DNA of 64,000 bases from G965276765 sp965276765 (GTDB taxonomy: Bacteria; Actinomycetota; Acidimicrobiia; Acidimicrobiales; Palsa-688): NCBI GenBank assembly GCA_965276765.1, contig OZ255627.1:2108001-2172000 (forward strand), given 5' to 3'. Shown piece by piece: positions 24,999 through 32,898 of the stretch; the stretch's first letter is position 1; each line of letters begins with the position of its first letter. The notes below the pieces were generated by a model, which did no database searches, was not told the DNA's origin, and saw nothing but the letters and a program-made list of their open reading frames with translations. The position numbers and the translations under genes are program-made.

Positions 24999-25805
24999 TC
25001 AGGCGATGCCCACGGACGATTGGCCCAGGCCTCGTCCGGCGTTGGAGTGAAGCCGGCCCAGCTCCTTCTCGATCCCAGCGGCTGCGGCCGTGGCGGCCGC
25101 GATCAGCTGCCGCTCACGTGACTTGCTGAGATGTGCGCTCAGGGTGGACACGTGCACGGCGGCAGCAAGCACGCTGTCGGCGTCGTAGACCGGGATGGCG
25201 AGGCCGACGATACCCGGGATGGCCTCCTCTCGGCTGACCGCGTAACCCGATTTGCGGATGAGGTCGAACTCGACCTCGAGCTCGTCGGCTCGGGCGAGCG
25301 TCCGGGGGGTGAGTTTGGGCGGGATGTCGGCGAGGAGCTGGCGGTGCAGCTGCGGGACGTGGGCGGCGAAGAGCTTGCCGACCGACGTGGCGTGCAGGTA
25401 GAGCGACTGGCCTAACCGGATGTCGACGCTGACCATGTGCGTTCCGGGCACCCGGTCGACGTAGGAGACGCGGTTGCCGACCCGGGTCGCGAGGTACACG
25501 TCCTCACCGGTCTGGCGCGCCAGCTCCTGGAGGGAGCGGCGAGCCGCGACGCGGATGTCCATCTCGCCCACAATCCTGATGCCGAGCCGCACCGCACGCG
25601 CACCCATGCAGTACCGCAGGTCCTCGGTGACGAACACCACGTCAGCGGCCACCATGCGTTGGAGCAGGTTGTGGGCACTGCTGGTCGGGAGCTGGAGATG
25701 GCTGACGATCTCGGTCAGCCGCATGCCCTCCGCGTGCCCGACGAGGAGCTCGAGTACTTCGAAAACCCGAGAGAATCTGTCCCCGCTCGAATCCGTTCCC
25801 CGCAC
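24999..25805 (-). CDS. IclR-family transcriptional regulator
   Basis: 268 residues. N-terminal winged HTH (SRVFEVLELLVGHAEGMRLT, LPTSSAHNLLQRM) and a C-terminal effector domain of the IclR type (YVDRVPGTHMVSVDIRLGQ, LHATSVGKLFAA, AIPVYDADSVLAAAVHVS). GTG 25805 follows AGGAGG at a good distance, so the longer frame is rejected. It lies amid the catabolic island and is the obvious controller of the TTCG-N6-CGAA sites. Confidence 0.9.
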   Translation of the reverse strand: MRGTDSSGDRFSRVFEVLELLVGHAEGMRLTEIVSHLQLPTSSAHNLLQRMVAADVVFVTEDLRYCMGARAVRLGIRIVGEMDIRVAARRSLQELARQTGEDVYLATRVGNRVSYVDRVPGTHMVSVDIRLGQSLYLHATSVGKLFAAHVPQLHRQLLADIPPKLTPRTLARADELEVEFDLIRKSGYAVSREEAIPGIVGLAIPVYDADSVLAAAVHVSTLSAHLSKSRERQLIAAATAAAAGIEKELGRLHSNAGRGLGQSSVGIA

Positions 25806-25900
25806 CGGTGCTGCCTCCTGTGATCGACTCGTGGCAAGGCCGGGTCGAAAAATCGTACCTGTGAGACCCGGCACTGTAAACGACTCTCCGGGTAGAGTCC

Positions 25901-25922
25901 ATCGAGAACACGAATCGTGTTC
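25901..25922. promoter_or_regulatory. Palindrome upstream of the IclR gene (autoregulatory site?)
   Basis: GAACACGA-A-TCGTGTTC is a perfect 17-bp inverted repeat at 25906-25922. Overlapping it, ATCG-AGAACA-CGAA (25901-25914) matches the island motif TTCG-N6-CGAA at 7 of 8 positions. It lies between the divergent IclR and cyclase genes, about 100 bp from each. Confidence 0.5.
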
Positions 25923-26050
25923 CTGAATGCGGGAACTTCGTAGGATGAGGACCAGGGCGTGCGGCCTTGGCCACCAAGGGGAATGTGTCGTCTGATGGAT
26001 CCTGACCAGCCCGCCGACGATCGGTGGCACCCCACCGGTAAGGCGTACCT

Positions 26051-26920
26051 GTGAGCGATAACTGGGGCCGCTGGGGCCGCGACGACCAGGCCGGCGCCGC
26101 GAACCTGATCGGGTCCGACGAGGTGCTGGCCGGCGTCGGTCTGGTGCGCCAGGGACGCGTCATCCGTCTCGGCCAGGACCTGGGCCCGGCCAGCGCCGTT
26201 ACACCGCACCGCAAGCGGGTGGAACGGTTCATGACCCGCGACGGCGGTGACTACGCTGCCGGCGCCCGACGCCCAGACGGGTTCCAGTTTGCCGAGGAGG
26301 TGTGGTCCTTCTCCGCCCACAGCGGCACCCACATCGACGCTCTCTCCCACGCATGGTACGCGGACCAGCTCTACAACGGCTTCCCCGGCCACGGTACGAG
26401 GAGCACCACGGGCGCTCGCCGCTGCGGAGCCGAGCAGCTGCGCCCGATGGTCACGCGCGGGCTGCTGCTCGACCTCACGGTCGACGGAGGACCCCTGCAA
26501 CCCGACGAGCCGGTGACCGCGGAGCGGCTGCAGGCTTCGGCGGACGCCCTCGGTCTCGCCCTGCGCCCCGGCGACGTCGTGCTCATCCGGACCGGCTGGC
26601 TGGACGTCGCCGGTGACGACCCCGTCAGCTACTTCGCCACGGAGCCCGGTATCGACCGGCCCGCAGCCCAGTGGTTGGCGGACGCCGACGTCGCGGCCGT
26701 GGGGGCCGACAACTACGCCATAGAGGTGCAGCCCTCGGTACCGGACACCACGTTCCCTGTGCACCAGCTCCTCATCCGTGACCATGGTGTTCCCCTCATC
26801 GAGGGCATGCCGCTCGCGGAGCTAGCCGAGGCCGGGGCCACCGAGTTTTGCTTCGTTGCCTCTCCGCTGCCCCTGACGGGCGGCACGGCGTCGCCGGTCA
26901 CCCCGCTCGCCATCCTCTGA
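26051..26920 (+). CDS. Cyclase-family hydrolase (kynurenine-formamidase-like)
   Basis: 289 residues. The metal-binding signature HSGTHIDALSH matches HxGTHxDxPxH except that Pro is Ala-Leu. Members hydrolyse amides, cyclic imides, lactones or act as polyketide-type cyclases. In this context a lactone or ring hydrolase is attractive but inferred. GTG start at 26051 with a weak ribosome site. The downstream ligase begins 105 bp later, beyond its own operator-like sites, so it may have a separate promoter. Confidence 0.8.
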   Translation: MSDNWGRWGRDDQAGAANLIGSDEVLAGVGLVRQGRVIRLGQDLGPASAVTPHRKRVERFMTRDGGDYAAGARRPDGFQFAEEVWSFSAHSGTHIDALSHAWYADQLYNGFPGHGTRSTTGARRCGAEQLRPMVTRGLLLDLTVDGGPLQPDEPVTAERLQASADALGLALRPGDVVLIRTGWLDVAGDDPVSYFATEPGIDRPAAQWLADADVAAVGADNYAIEVQPSVPDTTFPVHQLLIRDHGVPLIEGMPLAELAEAGATEFCFVASPLPLTGGTASPVTPLAIL

Positions 26921-26969
26921 TCCCGGGCTCGCAAGACAATGGTGGTCGCGAGGGAGCGTAGGACTAACA

Positions 26970-27003
26970 TTCGAGCTATCGAACTTTGTTTTCGAAATAC
27001 GAA
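26970..27003. promoter_or_regulatory. Putative IclR-type operators upstream of the CoA ligase, site 3
   Basis: TTCG-AGCTAT-CGAA at 26970-26983, the same spacing as sites 1 and 2, followed by TTCG-AAATA-CGAA (5-bp spacer) at 26991-27003. Both lie just upstream of the ribosome site GGGGGGAG and the GTG at 27026. Confidence 0.55.
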
Positions 27004-27025
27004 GAGCGCAGGGGGGAGTGAAACC

Positions 27026-29152
27026 GTGACGTCGCCGACGATGGAGGCGCTGGAGTGCGACGTGGCCGCCGCCGGCGTGCTGCTTTCACCGCGATCGGTG
27101 GTCGTCGTCGGCGCGAGCGATCGGTCGCGCTGGTCCGCCGCCGTACTCGAGAACCTTTCTCTGCATCAGTTCCAGGGCACGGTCCACATGGTCAACGTGC
27201 GGGGTGCCCCGGTCGCCGGTCGCCCAACCGCCACGACGTGCGAGAAGCTGGGCGAGCAGGCCGACCTCGGGGTGCTGTTGGTCCCGGCCGACGCGGTCGT
27301 CGAGGCGCTGCGGGACCTGTCCCACACCGGCGCCCGATCGGCCATGATCCTCACATCGGGCTTCGCTGAGACCGGCCCGGCCGGCACGGAACTGCAAGCC
27401 AAGGTGGCCGACGTGGCTGCCGACGCTGGCATCCGACTCCTGGGGCCCAACAGCCTCGGGTTCATGAACTTCGTCGAGCGCACGGTGGCGTGGGCCGCTC
27501 CTACGGAAGGAGGCAGGAACCGGGGCGGCGTGGCCGTCGTCTCCCAGAGCGGTGCGACCGCCTACTTCGTCGCCCGCATGGCGGAGGAGCAGAACGTCGC
27601 TCTTAGCTACGTCGTGGCGACTGGAAACGAGGCCGACCTCGATTGCAGCACCTTCGCCGCCGCGCTGACCGCCGATGCGCACACCACCGCCGTGGCGATG
27701 TTCATCGAGTCGGTCCGCCGCCCGGAGCGCTTCGTCGCCGCAGCCGAGACCACCATCGCCGCCGGGAAGCCGTTGGTCGTGTTGAAGGTGGGGACCAGTG
27801 AGGTCAGCGGCCGGGCTGCGTTGGCGCACACCGGTGCCCTGGTCGGCGACGACAGGGTGTTCGACGGCATCTGCGAGCGCTATGGCGTCATCCGGGTCCG
27901 GTCGCTCGAGCAGCTCCTGACGACCGCCGACGTGATTGGCCGCACCGGCGTTCTCGCGCCGGGGGGTCTGTGCCTGATCTCCAATTCTGGAGGTGTATGC
28001 GAGATCGGGGCGGACGCCGCCGGGGCGCTGAACATCGATCTGCCGGCCATCCCTACCGCTGCGGTCAACCAGCTGCGCGACGAGATGCCGACCTACGCGA
28101 CACCGCACAATCCCCTCGACCTGACTGGTGGCATCGAGCCCCAGGCGTGCGGGCAGATCGTCACCACGCTTGCGGACTCGCCGGAGTACGCCGCCGTCCT
28201 CGTACCCTTCTACCCGGTGCCGTCCGCCGAGGTAGCAGACGACAAACGGCTGACCGACCTTCACCGCCATCTCGGCCGGGCATTGCGAGAATCGTCCACT
28301 CCGGGATTCCTCGTCACGTACACCAACGGCACGGTCGAGGACGCGGCTCGCCGTCGCATCGAGGACGGCGAGCTTCCCTACCTGGCCTGCGGGATGGATC
28401 GAGCTCTCGCTGCACTGGGCCACGCCTTTTGGTGGTCGCGGCTCCACCGTCGAGGGGACCTCGGCCGTCGGTCCGAGCCGACAGGGGGAGCGCTGAGCGA
28501 GCGACCCCGCTCGGAACTGGCCATGCTCGACCTCCTTGCCCTCCACGGTGTGCCGACGGTCCCCCACGCGCTCGCCGTCGACGAGGCCGCCGCGGTGGCC
28601 GCTGCTTGTCAGTGGGATGGTCCCGTGGCGGTCAAGGTGGCGTCGGCGGATATCGGTCACAAGACCGATATTGGTGGTGTCGTCCTCGGCGTCTCCGGTC
28701 CCGACGCTGTCGCCTCGGCCTTCCGCCGAGTCATCGCCGCCGGCCGGTCGCAAGCGGGCGCGGTCGTCGACGGCGCCGCCGTGAGCCCCATGCGACAGCA
28801 TGGAGTCGAGCTGTTCGTCGGCTGCTCACGCGACCCGGTCTGGGGGCCCGTGATCGCCGTGGGCGTCGGTGGGATCTGGGTCGAGGTCCTCGCGGACGTG
28901 GCTATTCGCCCACTTCCTGTCAGCCCGGCCCACGTCACGGGGATGCTCCTTGGCCTGCGGGCCTCCCAGTTGCTCACCGGTGGGCGCGACCTTCCCGTTG
29001 CCGACCTCGACGCGGTCGGAGCTGCCGTCGCCGCAATAGGTGACGTCGCCCTCCGCCTCGGGGACCAACTTGCGGCCCTCGACGTGAACCCCCTGTGGGT
29101 CCGGGGAGGCCGTGTCGAGGTCCTCGACAGCCTGGCGGAATGGGCGAGCTGA
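27026..29152 (+). CDS. Acyl-CoA synthetase, ADP-forming type (CoA-binding plus ATP-grasp)
   Basis: 708 residues. Order: CoA-binding Rossmann domain (SVVVVGASDRS), succinyl-CoA-ligase-like domains with LLGPNSLGFMN, VVSQSGATAYFVARMAEE and the phosphohistidine segment ALAHTGALVGDD, then an ATP-grasp domain (VAVKVASADIGHKTDIGGVV) ending LDVNPLWV. It makes acyl-CoA from a free acid with ATP and CoA. GTG 27026 has a strong ribosome site and leaves the operator-like sites outside the gene, so the longer frame from 26939 is rejected. Overlaps the next gene by one base (TGATG). Confidence 0.88.
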   Translation: MTSPTMEALECDVAAAGVLLSPRSVVVVGASDRSRWSAAVLENLSLHQFQGTVHMVNVRGAPVAGRPTATTCEKLGEQADLGVLLVPADAVVEALRDLSHTGARSAMILTSGFAETGPAGTELQAKVADVAADAGIRLLGPNSLGFMNFVERTVAWAAPTEGGRNRGGVAVVSQSGATAYFVARMAEEQNVALSYVVATGNEADLDCSTFAAALTADAHTTAVAMFIESVRRPERFVAAAETTIAAGKPLVVLKVGTSEVSGRAALAHTGALVGDDRVFDGICERYGVIRVRSLEQLLTTADVIGRTGVLAPGGLCLISNSGGVCEIGADAAGALNIDLPAIPTAAVNQLRDEMPTYATPHNPLDLTGGIEPQACGQIVTTLADSPEYAAVLVPFYPVPSAEVADDKRLTDLHRHLGRALRESSTPGFLVTYTNGTVEDAARRRIEDGELPYLACGMDRALAALGHAFWWSRLHRRGDLGRRSEPTGGALSERPRSELAMLDLLALHGVPTVPHALAVDEAAAVAAACQWDGPVAVKVASADIGHKTDIGGVVLGVSGPDAVASAFRRVIAAGRSQAGAVVDGAAVSPMRQHGVELFVGCSRDPVWGPVIAVGVGGIWVEVLADVAIRPLPVSPAHVTGMLLGLRASQLLTGGRDLPVADLDAVGAAVAAIGDVALRLGDQLAALDVNPLWVRGGRVEVLDSLAEWAS

Positions 29153-30357
29153 TGCCCGACGCGGCGACAGGAGGTACCCGGGCGGGCCCCTTACAGGGCA
29201 TTAGGGTCGTCGAGTGCGCCTCGATCGTGCTCGGTCCCATGACGGCGCAGTACCTGGGCGATATGGGGGCGGACATCATCAAGGTCGAGCCGCCCGAGGG
29301 GGACCTGACGAGGGAGATCGGACCGCGGAGGGCGGAAAAGATGGGCGCCCTGTTCCTGAGCAATAACCGCAACAAGCGCAGCGTCGTGCTCGACCTCAAG
29401 AACCCCGATGACAGGGACGTCCTCCACCAGATCGTGAGTCGGTCCGACGTCCTGCTGCATTCGATCCGCTCGTCGTCGGCCGAGCGCATCGGGCTTGGTT
29501 ACAACGACCTCGCTCGCCACAACGGTCGGCTCGTCTACTGCCACCTGGAAGGCTTCTCAGAGGAGGGGTCGTACGGGGGGCGGCCCGCCTACGACGACAT
29601 CGTCCAGTCGTTGAGCGGGCTGGCCATGCTCCAGACCGTCGTGACCGGTCAGCCCCGGTACGTGCCCTCGATCATCGCCGACAAGGTCACGGCGGTGCAC
29701 GCCGCCTATGCCATCGCCCTCGCGCTCTTCCATCGCGATCGGACGGGTCGGGGCCAGGAGGTCCATGTGCCGATGTTCGAGACGATGGTCCGCTTCAACA
29801 TGGCGGAGCATCTCTGGGGGCACGTCTTCGAGCCGCCCATGGGACCGATGGGCTACGAACCGGTGGCCACCGCGTCGCGCCGACCGTTCCCCACGCTCGA
29901 CGGCTACCTCGCGCTCATCCCGTACTCCGACGCGCAGTGGCACCGCTTCTTCGAGTTGAGCGGACGGAGCGACATCATCGCCGACCCGAGGTTCGCGACG
30001 TTCCGCGGCCGGCAGCAGAACGTGACGCTGATTTGGAAGGAGGTCGCCGACCAGGTCGCCCTTCGGACCACCGCGGCCTGGACAAAGCTGCTCGAGAACG
30101 AGGACATCCCCTTCGCTCCGGTCCTGTCCCTGGAGCAGCTCCTTGCCGACCCACACCTCGAGGAGACCGGCTTCTGGCAGACCGTCGCCGACCCCGTCCA
30201 GGGCATGTTGCGGTTCCCGGGTGACCCCGTCACGCTCTCGGAGTCGCCTGCTTCCCTGCGCCGGCTCCCTCCCCGTCTCGGTGAGCACACCGACGAGGTG
30301 CTGGCGGAGCTCGGGATCGTAGCCCGCCCCGTCGGGCGCCGGGAGGGGACGGGATGA
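29152..30357 (+). CDS. Class III (CaiB/BaiF) CoA transferase
   Basis: 401 residues. Opens GIRVVECASIVLGPMTAQYL with DMGADIIKVEPPEGD; the catalytic Asp is D148 in PAYDDIVQSLSG. It transfers CoA between carboxylic acids through an aspartyl-CoA thioester. ATG 29152 shares a base with the preceding stop, and the end overlaps the next start by ATGA, so the three activation genes are coupled. Specificity unknown. Confidence 0.9.
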   Translation: MPDAATGGTRAGPLQGIRVVECASIVLGPMTAQYLGDMGADIIKVEPPEGDLTREIGPRRAEKMGALFLSNNRNKRSVVLDLKNPDDRDVLHQIVSRSDVLLHSIRSSSAERIGLGYNDLARHNGRLVYCHLEGFSEEGSYGGRPAYDDIVQSLSGLAMLQTVVTGQPRYVPSIIADKVTAVHAAYAIALALFHRDRTGRGQEVHVPMFETMVRFNMAEHLWGHVFEPPMGPMGYEPVATASRRPFPTLDGYLALIPYSDAQWHRFFELSGRSDIIADPRFATFRGRQQNVTLIWKEVADQVALRTTAAWTKLLENEDIPFAPVLSLEQLLADPHLEETGFWQTVADPVQGMLRFPGDPVTLSESPASLRRLPPRLGEHTDEVLAELGIVARPVGRREGTG

Positions 30358-31976
30358 CCCTGCCGCCGAGCAGGACGCTCTACGCTCTCCTCGCCCACCA
30401 GGCCACCGCGGACCCGAATCGCCCGGCCGTGGTCGCGGCCGCCGGCCAGCACACCTACGGTGAGCTGCACGCCGCCGCCGGCCGCGTGGCCGCCGGGCTC
30501 TATGACCTCGGCGTCGGTCCCGGCGACACGGTCGGGCTGCTCATGGACAACCGCAGGGAGTGGCTAGAGGTCGCCTTCGGCTGCGCCGCCGTCGGCGCCC
30601 GTCTGGCTCCCTTCAACACCTGGGTCAAGACCCGCGACCTGTCCTACCTGTTGGGGCATGCCCGTCCGAAGGTGTTCGTGACCGTCGATCGGTGGCTCCG
30701 GCAGGATTTCCTCGATCAGCTGGGCGCGATCCTCCCCGGGCTCGAGCACGACCCGTTGCCCTTCGAGCAGGTCCCTGAGCTCCGTCAGGTGGTCGTCCTC
30801 GGAGACCGGAGACCGGGGCACACCGTCGACTATCGAAACTGGACCGGACTCGATCCGATCGCTCCGTCGGGCCGCGGCACCGCCAAGCCCGACGATGTCG
30901 CCATGGTGCTCTACACCTCCGGCTCCACCGCCCGACCCAAAGCCGTAGGGCTGACCCATCGCCACCTAATCGAGAACGGCTTCGGCATCGGTGAGCGCCA
31001 GCAGCTCGACGCCGACGACCGCGTGTTCCTTGCGTCGCCTCTCTTCTGGGCGCTCGGCGGCGCCAACGCGCTGATGGCGACCTTGACGCACGGCTCGAGC
31101 CTTGTTCTCCAGTCGCCCTTCGAGCCCGCCGCCGCCCTCGATGTCCTCGAGAGCGAACGTTGCACCGCCGCCTATCTGCTGCCCTTGATGGTCCACGCCC
31201 TCCTCAAGGAACCGTCGTTCTCGCTCGAACGCCTCGTTGCGCTGCGGCGGGGCGTGACCCTCGGTACTCCCTCTGAACTCCGCCTCGCCGCCGACACCCT
31301 CGGCGTGACCGACATCTGCAACATCTATGGGTCGACCGAGACCTACGGGAACTGCTGCGTTACGCCGGCGTCGGCGCCGATCGCCCGGCGGGCCGGGAGC
31401 CAGGGACCTCCCCTCCCAGGGGTGGACATCCACATCGTCGACCCCGATGACGGTCACCCCCTCCCTGCCGGTGAGGTGGGCGCGATCCTGGTCAGGGGCC
31501 ACATCACGCCCGGCTACCTAGACGAGTCCGGCGAACCCCGACCCGTCGTCGACGACGAGGGGTTCTTCAACACGGGCGATCTCGGGTCCGTCGACTCGGA
31601 GGGGTGGATCTCGTTCGTCTCCCGCAGCAGCGAGATCATCAAGACGTCGGGCATCAACGTGTCGCCCGCCGAGGTCGAGGACTTCCTCCTGTCGCACCCC
31701 GACGTGGCGCAAGCGGTGGTGACGGGTGGCCATGACCCCGAGCGAGGCCAACTCGTCGTGGCGTTCGTCCACTTCCGACCGTCGTCGGTCACCACCACCG
31801 AGCAGCTGCGGGATTGGTGCCGTCAGCAGATCGCCGGATTCAAGGTTCCGGCCGTCATCGTCGCCCTCGAGGAGGTTCCCACGACCGACACCGGCAAGGT
31901 CGCCAAGAAGCGGCTGGCCTTGCTGGCCGACCAGGTGCTGGCCGAGCGGGCCGGGCCCACCGGCCCGGGCCACTAG
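30354..31976 (+). CDS. AMP-forming acyl-CoA ligase
   Basis: 540 residues, ANL superfamily. P-loop-like LYTSGSTARPKAVGLTH, A5 IYGSTETYG, A7 FFNTGDLG and C-terminal catalytic Lys in TDTGKVAKKRL. It adenylates a carboxylic acid and forms the CoA ester. Last gene of the rightward operon, 22 bp before tRNA-Ser(CGA) on the other strand. Its presence with the ADP-forming enzyme and two transferase-like proteins suggests several acids are activated in the pathway. Confidence 0.92.
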   Translation: MTLPPSRTLYALLAHQATADPNRPAVVAAAGQHTYGELHAAAGRVAAGLYDLGVGPGDTVGLLMDNRREWLEVAFGCAAVGARLAPFNTWVKTRDLSYLLGHARPKVFVTVDRWLRQDFLDQLGAILPGLEHDPLPFEQVPELRQVVVLGDRRPGHTVDYRNWTGLDPIAPSGRGTAKPDDVAMVLYTSGSTARPKAVGLTHRHLIENGFGIGERQQLDADDRVFLASPLFWALGGANALMATLTHGSSLVLQSPFEPAAALDVLESERCTAAYLLPLMVHALLKEPSFSLERLVALRRGVTLGTPSELRLAADTLGVTDICNIYGSTETYGNCCVTPASAPIARRAGSQGPPLPGVDIHIVDPDDGHPLPAGEVGAILVRGHITPGYLDESGEPRPVVDDEGFFNTGDLGSVDSEGWISFVSRSSEIIKTSGINVSPAEVEDFLLSHPDVAQAVVTGGHDPERGQLVVAFVHFRPSSVTTTEQLRDWCRQQIAGFKVPAVIVALEEVPTTDTGKVAKKRLALLADQVLAERAGPTGPGH

Positions 31977-31998
31977 ACCAGGGGCCAGGGGAGCTTGG

Positions 31999-32084
31999 CG
32001 GAGGGAGTGGGATTTGAACCCACGGTGCCCAGGGGACACAACGGTTTTCGAGACCGTCCGATTCGGCCGCTCTCGCATCCCTCC
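31999..32084 (-). tRNA. tRNA-Ser (anticodon CGA)
   Basis: Minus strand: acceptor GGAGGGA/TCCCTCC, discriminator G, anticodon loop CTCGAAA (anticodon CGA), long variable arm, T-arm GGTTCAAATCC. Its 3' end points at the catabolic island, the geometry of an integration target. I looked for a duplicated 3' end at the other island border (15-16 kb) and did not see one. Confidence 0.95.
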
Positions 32085-32196
32085 TCGACTGCTCAAAGTA
32101 CCTATTTCGCTGCGCTCGGGCAAGCTAGTCTCTCCAAGCGCCGACCTCAGTGCTACCAGCGCGACGTGGGACGAAGATCGAGATATCGCGTCGTGG

Positions 32197-32595
32197 TCAT
32201 CCGGGTGGTTCGATTCGGCTCACCGTTCCGACCCGGTCGATGCTGCGGTCGAAAGACGCCATGACACCGACACCGCTGCGCTCGGCGGCGGCGGCGAGGT
32301 AGGCCTCTGCGAAGTCGAGGCGGTCAACCTCGTAGATCTCGATCGCCCGGAGCAACAGCTCATCGTCGATCACGCGAATCGCATCAAAGGCGATGATTGC
32401 TCGGGTCAGCTCCGCCACGCGCTGCCGCTCGACCTCGTAAAAAGATTCGAGCACATAGACGACCTCGGCGACGACCAAGTCGGGGAGCAGTAGCGCGTCT
32501 TCCTTCTCGAGGAAACGTGTGGCCCGGATCGCTTGTTCCGGCGGGTCTCCGATGAGGTGTCGGATGACGACGTTGGTATCGATGAACGCTGTCAC
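32197..32595 (-). CDS. vapC: PIN-domain toxin (VapC)
   Basis: 132 residues. PIN acidic residues appear in AFIDTNVVIRHL, LVVAEVVYVLES, RLDFAEAYLAA and ASFDRSIDRV. GTG 32595 overlaps the antitoxin stop by GTGA, which fixes the start over the longer frame. It pairs with an AbrB-type antitoxin, unlike the Phd-type pair at 15.2 kb, so the two modules are not recent duplicates. Confidence 0.87.
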   Translation of the reverse strand: MTAFIDTNVVIRHLIGDPPEQAIRATRFLEKEDALLLPDLVVAEVVYVLESFYEVERQRVAELTRAIIAFDAIRVIDDELLLRAIEIYEVDRLDFAEAYLAAAAERSGVGVMASFDRSIDRVGTVSRIEPPG

Positions 32596-32840
32596 CGACG
32601 AGAAGCGCCGCGCGTCCGGTGAGTGCGGTGCAGGACCTCGTCCCAAGGGATCCCTCGTTTGCCCGCGGGTACTGCGACGGTACCGGCCAGGTCGAGAAGG
32701 TCGGGAGTGCGAGCCAGCATGGCCCGGCTGCCGTCGAGGCGGAACACGACGGCATCACCCTCCCCCAGGCCGAGGGCGTCTCGCACCGCCTTCGGGATGG
32801 TGATCTGGCCCTTCGAAGTGACCCGCGACGCTGCTTCCAT
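32592..32840 (-). CDS. vapB: AbrB/SpoVT-type antitoxin (VapB)
   Basis: 82 residues. SRVTSKGQITIPKAVRDALG is the classical swapped-hairpin AbrB DNA-binding sequence. ATG 32840 has an AAGGAGG ribosome site. First gene of the toxin-antitoxin pair next to tRNA-Ser(CGA). Confidence 0.88.
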   Translation of the reverse strand: MEAASRVTSKGQITIPKAVRDALGLGEGDAVVFRLDGSRAMLARTPDLLDLAGTVAVPAGKRGIPWDEVLHRTHRTRGASRR

Positions 32841-32898
32841 CAGCTCCTCCTTACAGTTTCCTATAAGTAAGGGTATCCGGACTGCGGCAGCGATAGCC

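Noticed and set aside
27086..28801. A 571-codon minus-strand frame across the ADP-forming CoA ligase
   Set aside because: No domain motifs; the plus strand carries a complete acyl-CoA synthetase.
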